Positions 22,384-31,039 of a stretch of DNA of 64,000 bases are shown here, piece by piece. The position numbers were made by a program, and so were the translations under genes. Position 1 is the stretch's first letter, and every line of letters begins with the position of its first letter. The DNA lies in the NCBI RefSeq assembly GCF_030316825.1, contig NZ_JASZYU010000001.1:2356001-2420000 (forward strand), written 5' to 3'. This stretch comes from Variovorax fucosicus. Lineage in GTDB: Bacteria; Pseudomonadota; Gammaproteobacteria; Burkholderiales; Burkholderiaceae_C. The notes beneath the pieces were generated by a model that worked only from the letters and a program-made list of their open reading frames with translations, was not told where the DNA came from and made no database searches.

Positions 22384-23151
22384 TCAGGCCCCGACCACGC
22401 GGCCATTGACGAACACCTTCAGTTCGCCCGCGCCAAACGGCGTCCAGGTCTCGTTGGTGGTCAGCGGCGTGGTCACCACCATCGCGACGCGGTCGTTCGG
22501 CGTGGTGTGCTTCGCGAAGTCGATGGCGAGATCTTCGTCGGCCAGGTGCGCCAGCATGAAGGGATGCTGCCGTTCGATGTAGCAAAGGTGCGTCGATGCA
22601 TGGGCCCAGAGCGCCTGGCCGTTCGAGAGCATGAAGTTGAAGGTGCCGTGCTTTGCGATCTGCGGCGCCAGTTCGCGCAGCGTGAGCGTCAGCTCCTCGA
22701 TGCTCGGCACGCCCGCATGCGACTTGGCCAGCTCCTGCATGAGCCAGCAGAAGGCATGCTCGCTGTCGGTGTTGCCGACCGGATGGAAGTTGCCATGCAG
22801 CCGCGGCCGAAAGTCTTTCAGGTCGCCGTTGTGCGCAAACACCCAGTAGCGGCCCCACAGCTCGCGCACGAACGGGTGGCAGTTCTGCAGGTTGACCTGG
22901 CCCTGCGTGGCCTTGCGGATGTGGGCGACGACATTGCGGCTCTTGATCGGGTAGCGCCGGATCAGTTCAGCCACCGGCGACTCGCAGGCCGGCTGGTGGT
23001 CGACGAAATGGCGCAGCCCGCGGTCTTCGAAGAAGGCGATGCCCCAGCCGTCGGCGTGATGGTCGGTGCGGCCGCCGCGCTGGGCGAAGCCGGCAAAGCT
23101 GAAGGTCACGTCCGTGGGCGTGTTGCAGTTCATTCCGAGCAGTTGGCACAT
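22384..23151 (-). CDS. Class II glutamine amidotransferase (YafJ-like)
   Basis: A 255-aa N-terminal-nucleophile hydrolase domain standing alone. The sequence begins MCQLLGMNCN, placing the catalytic cysteine at position 2 after removal of Met, and contains HADGWGIAFFED and VFAHNGDLKDF, the conserved substrate-pocket segments of the GATase_4 family. Proteins of the YafJ type are linked to breakdown of gamma-glutamyl amines or are uncharacterised; the substrate here is unknown. It ends one base before the iorB start, so the three genes probably form one operon, though a shared function is not established. Confidence 0.88.
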   Translation of the reverse strand: MCQLLGMNCNTPTDVTFSFAGFAQRGGRTDHHADGWGIAFFEDRGLRHFVDHQPACESPVAELIRRYPIKSRNVVAHIRKATQGQVNLQNCHPFVRELWGRYWVFAHNGDLKDFRPRLHGNFHPVGNTDSEHAFCWLMQELAKSHAGVPSIEELTLTLRELAPQIAKHGTFNFMLSNGQALWAHASTHLCYIERQHPFMLAHLADEDLAIDFAKHTTPNDRVAMVVTTPLTTNETWTPFGAGELKVFVNGRVVGA

Positions 23152-23204
23152 GGCGCTATTAAAGCGCGAGCGCCGGCCGCCGCTGCGAACCCACCCCGGC
23201 CCGC

Positions 23205-24344
23205 TCAGCGCACGAAGCGGCCTTCGGGCGTGACGCGCACCATTTCGATGAAGCGCGAACCGGTGTTGCTGCCGGTCGAGAAATCGATGTCCATGCCGGC
23301 CAGGCGCAGCCTGAGCGCGCGCAATGTCGCATGCAGGCGCGCGCGCGTCAGGTCGCGGCCGGTGCGCTTGAGCGCCTCGATCATCACCAGCCCGTTCAGG
23401 TAGCCCTCGAAGCTGCCGTAACCCACCGGCACCTGCGCGCGTTCCGCCAGCCGGCGGTAGTCGCGCGTGACGGCTTCCACTTCGCCCCAGGGGTAGGGCG
23501 TGACCTGCGAGATGGCCAGCCCGCCCGCCTGCAGCGGCACCACCCGGGCCGTCACCTCGCCCGAGACGACCGACATTCCATAGAACATCGGTTTGCTGCC
23601 GGCGGCATACATGGCCTTGATCACCTCGCCGCTGACCGTGCCGGCCAAGTACATCAGGACGGCCTGGGGGCGGCTGTCGGCGAGTGTCTTGCCGGCGGCG
23701 GCGGCGGTCGAGCCATCGGCCTTCACCGATACCACCGCGGTCGGCGTCAGCTTGTGGGTGGCCATGGCCGCCTCGATCAGCTTCACCGCTTCCAGCCCGC
23801 CGGGATTGTCCAGGTGGGCGATCGCGATCTTGTTCACGCTCACGGTCGTCAGGTGCTCGACCAGGGCCTGTGCTTCGCGTTCGTTGCTGGCGCGCACGAA
23901 GTAGGCCGAACCCGCAACGCGTTCGCGTGCGCTGTCGCCCACGCCGTAGCCACCCACGCTGGGGGCGCCGCTCTGCTGCAGCAGCTTGGCCGCGGCAGCC
24001 GTGGTGCCCGAACCGACGCAGCCGAAGAACGCGAACACGCGATGGTCGGTCAGCAGCTTGCCGTAGTTTTCCACCGCTTTCTCGGGCTTCAACTCGTCGT
24101 CCAGCGCCACCAGCTTGATCTTGCGGCCGCCGATGCCGCCTTGTTCGTTGACGGCATCGAAGGCCAGCCCGGCGCCGTTGTGGATCACCTTGATCTGCGA
24201 GCCGAGCGAACCGCTCAGGACAGCCGAGCTGCCGAGCAGGATTTCGCTGTCGTTCACCCCTGTTTCGGCGGCGTGCGCAGACGACAGCCCCGCAAGGCCC
24301 GTGGCGAAAACCGCAGTGGAGGCGACAAAACTTCTGCGTTGCAT
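23205..24344 (-). CDS. ABC transporter substrate-binding protein, branched-chain amino acid (LivK) type
   Basis: A 379-aa periplasmic binding protein. A signal peptide MQRRSFVASTAVFATGLAG with an AHA-like cleavage region is followed by NDSEILLGSSAVLSGSLGSQ and the two-lobed receptor fold of the Peripla_BP_6 family; FFGCVGSGTTAAAAKLLQQS and GYGSFEGYLNGLVMIEAL are typical. I chose the ATG at 24344 since the 14 residues upstream would precede the signal peptide. No permease or ATPase genes lie beside it, so it is an orphan receptor; many Burkholderiales carry expanded orphan sets. The ligand is unknown. Confidence 0.85.
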   Translation of the reverse strand: MQRRSFVASTAVFATGLAGLSSAHAAETGVNDSEILLGSSAVLSGSLGSQIKVIHNGAGLAFDAVNEQGGIGGRKIKLVALDDELKPEKAVENYGKLLTDHRVFAFFGCVGSGTTAAAAKLLQQSGAPSVGGYGVGDSARERVAGSAYFVRASNEREAQALVEHLTTVSVNKIAIAHLDNPGGLEAVKLIEAAMATHKLTPTAVVSVKADGSTAAAAGKTLADSRPQAVLMYLAGTVSGEVIKAMYAAGSKPMFYGMSVVSGEVTARVVPLQAGGLAISQVTPYPWGEVEAVTRDYRRLAERAQVPVGYGSFEGYLNGLVMIEALKRTGRDLTRARLHATLRALRLRLAGMDIDFSTGSNTGSRFIEMVRVTPEGRFVR

Positions 24345-24366
24345 GAAAGAACCCAATCCGTCGAAT

Positions 24367-24386
24367 TTGTTAACAGGTATTAACAA
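24367..24386. promoter_or_regulatory. Perfect palindrome upstream of the LivK-type gene
   Basis: TTGTTAA and TTAACAA form perfect 7-bp arms around a 6-base centre, 22 bases upstream of the binding-protein start. It lies in an AT-rich island that stands out from the surrounding high-GC DNA. The form suits a dimeric regulator operator or part of a promoter; no regulator is adjacent, so the owner is unknown. Confidence 0.45.
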
Positions 24387-24421
24387 TTGGAAACGAATGG
24401 CTCAGGCACTTTCCTAAGGGA

Positions 24422-25924
24422 TTACCCTTGTTGCTGTGAAGTCCTCCCGGCTTGGCGCAATTGCCAGGCTGCGCAGATCGCAATGGCGCACAGCCCGGCC
24501 AGCATCAGAAAAACCTCGTTGAAGGCGGCCAACCGCGCGGCGCTCGTCAGCGGGTTGGCGAGCGAGTCGCCGTGCGCCGCCAGGCGCCATTCCAGCACGA
24601 TGGCGCACAGGCTCACGCCCGCCGCGCCGCCGAGCATGCGCACAAAACTGATGGCACTGGCACCTTGCGGAATCAGCGGCCTGGCCAGCGGCCGCATCGC
24701 GCCGAGGTTGAGCGAGGGCAGGATGAAGCCCAGCCCGATCCGGCCAATGACGGCGAATGCGACCAGCAGCCAGATCGGGCTCTTCAGGTCCAGCACCAGC
24801 ATCAGCGCGAACGAAAGCGCCAGCAGCGCCAGCCCGGTGCTGACCAGCATCCAGGTCGGCTGCCGGTCGGCGAGCCGCCCGACGCCCGCGATAGTGAAGG
24901 CCAGCACGATGCCGGCGGGCAGCATAATCGTGCCCACGTGGGAGGCCGACAGGTGCAGTGCCACCTGCATGTAGACCGGCAGCAGATAGGTGGAGCCGAA
25001 CAGCGCGGTGCCGTAGATGAAGGCCACGATGCTGCCCATCGCGAACTGGCGGTAGCCGAACAGCGCCATGTTCATCAACGGTGTGCCGCCGCCAGTCTCC
25101 AGCCGCTTTTGCCACCACACGAACACGGCCAGCGAAACCAGCGCGCCGGCGAGCAGCAGCCCGGCCTGCAACGGCGCGTCGCCGCGCAATTCGACCAGCC
25201 CGTTCAGCAGGCACAGCGTGCCGACGGTGCCGAGCAGCAGGCCGCGCCAGTCGAGCCCGCCTTCGCGCGCCGCGGCAACGCCGCCCGGTGCCGTGGTCGG
25301 CACGAACTTGTACGCCAGCCAGAGCGACGCGAGGCAGAACGGCACCACCATGAAGAAGATCGAGCGCCAGCCGAACAGGTCGACCAGCACGCCGCCGATG
25401 CTGGGGCCGATGGCCGGCGCCAGCACCACGCCCATGCCGAAGATGCCGCTGGCGCGGCCCTGCTCGTGCGGCTCGAAGGCGCGCAGGATGATGATGGCCG
25501 GAATCGGCTGCACCACGCCCGCCGCGAGGCCCTCGGCCACGCGCGCGACCAGCACCAGCGAGAAGTTGTTGGACAGCCCGCCGGCCACGCCACCGGCCAG
25601 CAGGATCAGCATGGTGCCGACATAGGTGCGCCGGTAGCCGTAGCGTCCGAGCAACCACGGCGTGGTGAGCATGGAGACTGTCATCGCCACCATGAAGCCC
25701 GAGCTGACCCATTGCGCGCGCTCCTGGCCGAGCGCGAAATGGTGGCTCATGTCGGGAATCGCCACGTTGACGATGGTCGACGACATGATCGAGGCCATCG
25801 TGCCGACCATCACCGACAACAGCAGCAGCCAGCGGTAACGCTCGCCATAGCGCTCGCGCAGCACATGGAGTTGCGCCGGAGCAGCACGGGGCGAGGCAGG
25901 AGGAGTGGCGGCGGGGTCGGTCAT
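24422..25924 (-). CDS. MFS drug exporter, DHA2 (EmrB/QacA) family
   Basis: A 500-aa inner-membrane protein with about 14 hydrophobic segments, beginning after a ~30-residue cytoplasmic stretch. The segments STIVNVAIPDMSHHF and AQWVSSGFMVAMTVS in and after helix 1, and LLGRYGYRRTYVGTML with the MFS loop motif, mark the 14-helix DHA2 group that exports drugs by proton antiport. No membrane-fusion EmrA gene or outer-membrane partner is adjacent, so it probably works alone. It is divergent from the metallopeptidase gene. The substrate is unknown. Confidence 0.87.
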   Translation of the reverse strand: MTDPAATPPASPRAAPAQLHVLRERYGERYRWLLLLSVMVGTMASIMSSTIVNVAIPDMSHHFALGQERAQWVSSGFMVAMTVSMLTTPWLLGRYGYRRTYVGTMLILLAGGVAGGLSNNFSLVLVARVAEGLAAGVVQPIPAIIILRAFEPHEQGRASGIFGMGVVLAPAIGPSIGGVLVDLFGWRSIFFMVVPFCLASLWLAYKFVPTTAPGGVAAAREGGLDWRGLLLGTVGTLCLLNGLVELRGDAPLQAGLLLAGALVSLAVFVWWQKRLETGGGTPLMNMALFGYRQFAMGSIVAFIYGTALFGSTYLLPVYMQVALHLSASHVGTIMLPAGIVLAFTIAGVGRLADRQPTWMLVSTGLALLALSFALMLVLDLKSPIWLLVAFAVIGRIGLGFILPSLNLGAMRPLARPLIPQGASAISFVRMLGGAAGVSLCAIVLEWRLAAHGDSLANPLTSAARLAAFNEVFLMLAGLCAIAICAAWQLRQAGRTSQQQG

Positions 25925-26066
25925 GAGGCACGGGCAGCCACCCGCGGGTGAGCCGTCCTACAAGGATATCGGTGTTTGCTCGGCCGGGCTCGCCACTGGG
26001 CAGCCGTCACAATCAAAGCGCTGTCCGCATGCCGACCTTTCCATTTCAAGAAAACAAGACAACAAC

Positions 26067-27467
26067 ATGGATACCCGCAACGAATCCTGCACCGCAGACG
26101 TTGGCGCCACCTCACTGGCGGCGGATCTCACCGCGCCGACCGTGACGCGCGCCTACCAGTGCCAGTGCGGCCGACCGGTCTTCCTCGGCAACAGCGAGTG
26201 CCTGGCCTGCCATACGCCGCTGGGCTTCGTGATCGAAAGCCTCGGCGTGGTGCCGCTGGCGACGGTGGCGTCGCCCGACGCCGCCCCGCAGCAACCGGGC
26301 GATGCGGGCACCGAAGTCGACATTGATGCCGACGTGACGTTCGCCAGCTACACCGTGTTCGGCGACGCCAACGGCAGGCAGTACCACCGCTGCGCCAACT
26401 TCATCACTGCGGCCGGCTGCAACTGGATGGTGCCGGCGCCGCGCGACGGCGACGCTGCCACCTTCACCACCGCCGGGCTGGCGCCGCGCTACTGCCTGTC
26501 GTGCAGTGCCACGCGCACCATTCCCGATCTCTCGCTCCAGGGCAATGGCGAGCTGTGGCGCAAGCTGGAGCAATCGAAGCGGCGCCTGATGTCGCAACTG
26601 CTGGCGCTCGGCCTGCCCGTGGTCACGCGCCATGCCGACCCGGTGCACGGGCTGGCCTTCGACTTCCTGAGCAACACGCCGGGCGGCCCGCATGTGCTCA
26701 CGGGCCACGAAGAGGGCGTGATCACGCTCAACGCCGAGGAGGCCGAAGACGCGGTGCGCGAACGCATCCGCGCCGAAATGCGCGAGCCCTACCGCACACT
26801 GGTCGGCCATTTTCGCCACGAGATCGGCCACTACTACTGGGACTTGCTGGTGCGCCCCACACCATGGCTCGACGACTTTCGTGCGCTGTTCGGCGACGAG
26901 CGCCTCGACTACGCGGGCGCGTTGCGCCAGCATTACGAACAGGGCCCGCCGCCGGATTGGCGGGTGCGCTATGTCACCAGCTATGCGAGCTCGCATCCAT
27001 GGGAAGACTGGGCCGAAACCTGGGCGCACTACCTGCACATGGCCGACACGGCCGATACGGCCATGAGCTTCGGCGTCGACGCCAGCCGTGCCGAGTTGGC
27101 GAGCGACCTGTTCGAGCCGGCCGACCTGTGGCAGCCCGAGCATCCCGATGCGATAAAGTTTCTGGACTTCCTGAATGGCTGGGTGCGGCTGACCAACGTG
27201 CTGAACGAACTCTCGCGCAGCATGGGCCAGCCCGACTACTACCCTTTCGTGCTGCCGCGCGCCGCGGTCGGCAAGCTGCAGTTCGTGCACCAGGTGATCA
27301 CGCAGCAGCGTGAGCGGCAGCAACAGGCGCTCGCCCGGCCCGCCGGAGCCACGGAGCCATCGCCCCGGTCGGAGCCCGCGCAGTCGCAAAGCCAGGCCCA
27401 GCAGCAACAGGGCTTCGAGCCCATGGGCCAACAGTTCCAGGAGCAGCGTTTCAACGCCGCCTGGTAG
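26067..27467 (+). CDS. Zinc-ribbon putative metallopeptidase (COG4307 / DUF2248 type)
   Basis: A 466-aa protein with an N-terminal zinc-ribbon region: CQCG and CLACH near residues 32-51, then a second Cys set ending CLSCSATR. The central part has HEIGH at residues 251-255, the metal-binding and catalytic helix of a zincin-type peptidase, inside FRHEIGHYYWDLLV, and a downstream WEDWAETWAHYLHM segment with further possible ligands. The last ~50 residues are rich in Gln, Ser and Pro. Family members are conserved but uncharacterised. A CACAAT hexamer about 55 bases before the ATG could be its -10 element. Confidence 0.8.
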   Translation: MDTRNESCTADVGATSLAADLTAPTVTRAYQCQCGRPVFLGNSECLACHTPLGFVIESLGVVPLATVASPDAAPQQPGDAGTEVDIDADVTFASYTVFGDANGRQYHRCANFITAAGCNWMVPAPRDGDAATFTTAGLAPRYCLSCSATRTIPDLSLQGNGELWRKLEQSKRRLMSQLLALGLPVVTRHADPVHGLAFDFLSNTPGGPHVLTGHEEGVITLNAEEAEDAVRERIRAEMREPYRTLVGHFRHEIGHYYWDLLVRPTPWLDDFRALFGDERLDYAGALRQHYEQGPPPDWRVRYVTSYASSHPWEDWAETWAHYLHMADTADTAMSFGVDASRAELASDLFEPADLWQPEHPDAIKFLDFLNGWVRLTNVLNELSRSMGQPDYYPFVLPRAAVGKLQFVHQVITQQRERQQQALARPAGATEPSPRSEPAQSQSQAQQQQGFEPMGQQFQEQRFNAAW

Positions 27468-27470
27468 CCG

Positions 27471-28733
27471 TCAGGCGATTTCGAACGCAGGCAGTTTCTT
27501 CGCGACCGCGCGGTTCTGCAGCGTCACATAAACCGGCAGCCCGTTGCGGTAGGCCGGGTAGTCCTCGCCCTCGATCAGCGGCGCCAGATAACGCCGGCAG
27601 GCGTCGGTGATGCCGAAGCCGTCTTGCGAAATGAAGTCGCGCGGCATCATCTTCTCGGCATTGGCCACCTGCGCCAGCGGCGCGCTGCCGATACGGTACT
27701 GGTAGGGCACATCGGCGATCCGCTCGATGGTCGGCATCACGGCATTGGCGCCTTCCAGCGCGAGTTCGACGGCGCGCACGCCGAGTTCGTAGGCCTGCTT
27801 CACATCGGTAGCCGACGCGACATGGCGCGCCGCGCGCTGCAGGTAGTCGGCCACGGCCCAGTGGAACTTGTGGCCGAGCGCCTCCTTGACCATGTTCGCC
27901 ACCACCGGCGCCGCGCCGCCGAGCTGCGCATGGCCGAACGCATCGCGCGTGCCCTGCTCGGCCAGGAAGGTGCCGTCCGGGTGATGGCAGCCTTCGGACA
28001 CCACCACGCTGCAGTAGCCGTGCTGCTTCACCAGCGCATCGACGCGGGCCAGGAACTTCGCGCGGTCGAACTCGATTTCGGGGAACAGGATCACGACCGG
28101 AATGCCGTGGGCTTCCGCCAGCCCGCCCGCTGCAGCGATCCAGCCGGCGTGCCGCCCCATGACCTCGAGCACGAACACCTTGGTCGAGGTGGCCGCCATC
28201 GCGCGCACGTCGAGCGAGGCTTCGAGCGTGGACAGCGCCACGTACTTCGCGACCGAACCGAAGCCGGGGCAGCAGTCGGTCAGCGGCAGATCGTTATCGA
28301 TGGTCTTGGGCACGTGGATCGCCTGCAGCGGATAGCCCAGCGACTGCGACAGCTGGCTCACCTTGAAGCAGGTGTCGGCCGAATCGCCACCGCCGTTGTA
28401 GAAGAAGTAGCCGATGCCGTGCGCCCTGAACACTTCGATGAGCCGTTCGTACTCGCGCCGGTTCTTCTCGAGCGACTTGAGCTTGTAGCGGCAGGAGCCG
28501 AACGCGCCGGAGGGCGTCGAGCGCAGCGCCGCAATCGCTTCGGCCGATTCCTGTGCGGTGTCGATCAGATCCTCGGCCAGCGCCCCGAGGATGCCGTTGC
28601 GCCCGGCGTAGACGGTGCCGATGCGGTCGGCATGGCGCCGCGCCGTTTCGATGACGCCGCAGGCCGAGGCATTGATCACGGCCGTGACGCCGCCAGACTG
28701 GGCATAGAACGCGTTGGGTGGGGTGGTCGTCAT
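27471..28733 (-). CDS. 6-phosphofructokinase, pyrophosphate-dependent type
   Basis: A 420-aa enzyme phosphorylating fructose-6-phosphate. The nucleotide/PPi-site motif is GGGDS at residues 114-118, with aspartate where ATP-dependent enzymes have glycine, and the following motif is PKTIDND at 142-148, with lysine where ATP enzymes have glycine. Both substitutions are hallmarks of PPi-dependent enzymes, which work reversibly in glycolysis and gluconeogenesis. This fits a Comamonadaceae organism, where classical ATP-PFK is often absent. The ATG at 28733 overlaps the stop of the Cys-rich gene upstream. It ends tail to tail with the metallopeptidase gene, 3 bases apart. Confidence 0.88.
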   Translation of the reverse strand: MTTTPPNAFYAQSGGVTAVINASACGVIETARRHADRIGTVYAGRNGILGALAEDLIDTAQESAEAIAALRSTPSGAFGSCRYKLKSLEKNRREYERLIEVFRAHGIGYFFYNGGGDSADTCFKVSQLSQSLGYPLQAIHVPKTIDNDLPLTDCCPGFGSVAKYVALSTLEASLDVRAMAATSTKVFVLEVMGRHAGWIAAAGGLAEAHGIPVVILFPEIEFDRAKFLARVDALVKQHGYCSVVVSEGCHHPDGTFLAEQGTRDAFGHAQLGGAAPVVANMVKEALGHKFHWAVADYLQRAARHVASATDVKQAYELGVRAVELALEGANAVMPTIERIADVPYQYRIGSAPLAQVANAEKMMPRDFISQDGFGITDACRRYLAPLIEGEDYPAYRNGLPVYVTLQNRAVAKKLPAFEIA

Positions 28734-28975
28734 GGTGGGGTGGTTTCCGTAGGGACGGCGGCCGCCGCGGCGGCCACGCAGTTCGCGCAAATGCAGGCGA
28801 GCCCGCGCGCATCGGCCGGCACGCGCGCGCGCAGGGCATCTGTGAAATTGGCCGACATGCACCAGCAGGGCGACTGCGCCATGCCGGTCTCGCGCTCGAT
28901 CTCCATCGCGCAGACGTTGGCCGCACCGCAGAGCGGGCAGCGGCTGGGGTCGGGCGATGGCGAGGCGGTAGGCAT
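28730..28975 (-). CDS. Cysteine-rich CWC family small protein
   Basis: An 81-aa protein with Cys pairs CPLCG near residue 13 and CWC near residue 33, followed by CICANC near residue 63, the pattern of the cysteine-rich CWC family. These residues probably bind a metal such as zinc, but no function is known. Its stop overlaps the start of the PPi-phosphofructokinase gene by four bases (ATGA), so the two are likely translated together. It could be a small metal-binding accessory of unknown relevance to that enzyme. Confidence 0.75.
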   Translation of the reverse strand: MPTASPSPDPSRCPLCGAANVCAMEIERETGMAQSPCWCMSANFTDALRARVPADARGLACICANCVAAAAAAVPTETTPP

Positions 28976-29020
28976 GCCGCATTCTGATGCGTTCCGATCG
29001 CGTCGGCGAGGGCTGCCACC

Positions 29021-29073
29021 GATCCGGCTCCGCCGGTCGGTCGGCAGCGCCCCCGGCAGGGGGTTGGCGAGCC
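29021..29073. repeat. Partial copy of a ~90-bp dispersed repeat (copy C)
   Basis: This stretch contains CCGGCTCCGCCGG and CCCCCGGCAGGGGG in the same order and spacing as the two fuller copies at 45161-45250 and 52127-52215. It stops exactly where the acyl-CoA dehydrogenase stop codon begins at 29074, so the element sits flush against that gene's 3' end. Two short hairpins can form within it. Confidence 0.65.
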
Positions 29074-30237
29074 TTACCTCCCGTGCAATCCCATCTGCCG
29101 CGTGATCACTTCCTTCATGATCTCGTTGGTGCCGCCGTAGATGCGCTGCACGCGGGCGTCGGCATAGGCGCGCGTGATCGGGTACTCCCACATGTAGCCG
29201 TAGCCGCCGTGCAGCTGCACGCACTCGTCCATCACCTTGCACTGCAGGTCGCTGGTCCAGTACTTGGCCATGCTGGCGGTGGCAGTGTCGAGCTTGTCCT
29301 GCATCAGCAGCTCGGTGCACTTGTCGACGAACACCTGCGCGACCTGCACCTCTGTCTGCAGCTCGGCCAGCTTGTAGCGCGTGTTCTGGTAGTTGCCCAC
29401 GGGCTGGCCGAAGACCTTCCGGTCCTTCACGTAGGCCACCGTGGTATCGATCGCCGCCTGCGACGCGGCCACCGCGCTGATCGCGATCTGCAGGCGCTCC
29501 CATGGCAGCTGCTCCATCAGGCAGATGAAGCCGCGGTTCTTCCACGCGTCGCCGCCCAGGATGTTGTCGGCCGGCACGCGCACGTCGTTGAAGAACAGCT
29601 CCGAGGTGTCCTGCGCCTTCAGGCCCAGCTTCTTCAGGCGCTTGCCTTTCTCGAAGCCCGGCATCCCACGCTCGACCACCAAGAGGCTGGTGCCCTTGGC
29701 GCCAGCACTCGGGTCGGTCTTGGCGACCACGATCACCAGGTCGGCATGCCAGCCGTTGGTGATGAAGGTCTTGCTGCCGTTCAGCAGGTAGCTGCCGTCG
29801 GCCTGCCGGATGGCCGTGGTCTTGATGCCCTGCAGGTCGCTGCCCGCGGCCGGCTCGCTCATCGCGATCGCGCCAATCATCTCGCCGGTCGCGAGCCTGG
29901 GCAGGTAGTGCGCCTTCTGCGCATCGGTGCCGTAGTGCTCGATGTACGGCGCCACGATCTCGCTGTGCAGCCCGAAACCGACGCCGGTGAAGCCGCGCGC
30001 CCACAGTTCCTCGAACTGGATCACCGAGTACAGCAGGTCGGCGCCGGCGCCGCCGTACTGCTCGGGCATGGCCATGCAGAGAAAGCCGTTCTCGCCGGCC
30101 TTGTTCCACACGGCGCGGTCGATGTAGCCCTGCTCCTCCCACGCATCGTGGAAAGGGGCGATCTCCTTGTCCATGAAGCGGCGGAACGAATCGCGGAAGG
30201 CCTCATGGTCGGCGCTGAAAAGCGTGCGTTCGATCAT
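29074..30237 (-). CDS. Acyl-CoA dehydrogenase
   Basis: A 387-aa FAD enzyme oxidising an acyl-CoA to the 2-enoyl-CoA. It has AIAMSEPAAGSDLQGIKT near residue 125 and a C-terminal RIYGGTNEIMKEVI. The usual MCAD-type catalytic glutamate of a YEGT motif is replaced by glycine; as in long-chain and isovaleryl enzymes, the base is probably the glutamate of LPWERLQIA in the preceding helix region. This suggests a long- or branched-chain substrate. I chose the ATG at 30237 to give MIERTLFSADHEAF. It follows the crotonase gene by 7 bases in a beta-oxidation operon. Confidence 0.92.
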   Translation of the reverse strand: MIERTLFSADHEAFRDSFRRFMDKEIAPFHDAWEEQGYIDRAVWNKAGENGFLCMAMPEQYGGAGADLLYSVIQFEELWARGFTGVGFGLHSEIVAPYIEHYGTDAQKAHYLPRLATGEMIGAIAMSEPAAGSDLQGIKTTAIRQADGSYLLNGSKTFITNGWHADLVIVVAKTDPSAGAKGTSLLVVERGMPGFEKGKRLKKLGLKAQDTSELFFNDVRVPADNILGGDAWKNRGFICLMEQLPWERLQIAISAVAASQAAIDTTVAYVKDRKVFGQPVGNYQNTRYKLAELQTEVQVAQVFVDKCTELLMQDKLDTATASMAKYWTSDLQCKVMDECVQLHGGYGYMWEYPITRAYADARVQRIYGGTNEIMKEVITRQMGLHGR

Positions 30238-30244
30238 GGCCGCC

Positions 30245-31039
30245 CTATCGACCGGCGAAGGCCGGCGGCCGCTTCTGCAGGAAGGCCGCAACGCCTTCGC
30301 CGAAGCTCGGCTTCATGATCATCTCGCGCTGCCGCTCGCTTTCGTAATGCAGTTGCTCGTCGAGCGTGTGGCGCTCGCTCGCCGCGAAGGCCTGGCGCGC
30401 TTCCAGCACGGCGTGTGCGGGCAGGCGCGCAAGCCGCTGCGCCGTCTTCTGCGCTTCGAGTAGCAGCAGGTCATCCTCTACGCAGTTCCAGATCAGGCCC
30501 CACTGCGCGGCCTTGTCGGCGCTCACGCGTTCGTCGAGCAGCGCCATGCCCAGCGCGCGCGCCGGGCCGACCAGGCGCGGAATGAACCAGGTGCAGCCCA
30601 GATCCGGCACGAGTCCGAGCCTGGGCAGGAACGAGAGATAGAAGTAGGCGCTGCGCGCCGCCAGCACCACGTCGCCCGCGAGCGCAATGCCGACGCCGGC
30701 GCCAGCGGCCGCCCCGTTGACCGCGCACACCACCGGCACCGGCAGGTTGCGCATGGCGCTGATGAGTGGATTGCTCAGGCCTTGCATCCAGTCAGCCGTT
30801 TCGTCGCCGAGCGTCTTGCCGGTTGCGGGCGTTTGCATTGCACTCAGATCGGCGCCAGCGCAAAAAGCCTTGCCGGCGCCGGTGAGCACCACGGCCCGCA
30901 CGCTGCGGTCGCCGGCCACGCGGGCCAGCGCATCGCGCAGCGCGAGTTGCAGGTCCTCGGTGATCGGGTTGAGCTTGGTCGGCAGGTTCAGCGTGAGGGT
31001 CGCGATGCCGTCTTCGACTTCGTAGAGGACAGCCGACAT
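30245..31039 (-). CDS. Enoyl-CoA hydratase/isomerase family protein (PaaG-like)
   Basis: A 264-aa crotonase-fold enzyme. The oxyanion-hole region GKAFCAGADLSAMQ is near residue 60 and AVNGAAAGAGVGIALAGD near residue 105. At the second catalytic position the sequence is GLVPDLGCTWF, with aspartate rather than the hydratase glutamate, and the first glutamate position is also not Glu; this is the pattern of PaaG-type isomerases. It may therefore isomerise an enoyl-CoA rather than hydrate it. Its ATG overlaps the thiolase stop by one base, and the dehydrogenase gene follows. Confidence 0.88.
   Translation of the reverse strand: MSAVLYEVEDGIATLTLNLPTKLNPITEDLQLALRDALARVAGDRSVRAVVLTGAGKAFCAGADLSAMQTPATGKTLGDETADWMQGLSNPLISAMRNLPVPVVCAVNGAAAGAGVGIALAGDVVLAARSAYFYLSFLPRLGLVPDLGCTWFIPRLVGPARALGMALLDERVSADKAAQWGLIWNCVEDDLLLLEAQKTAQRLARLPAHAVLEARQAFAASERHTLDEQLHYESERQREMIMKPSFGEGVAAFLQKRPPAFAGR

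Noticed and set aside
23331..24383. A 350-codon plus-strand frame opposite the LivK-type gene.
   Set aside because: It is the shadow of a gene with a clear signal peptide and family motifs.
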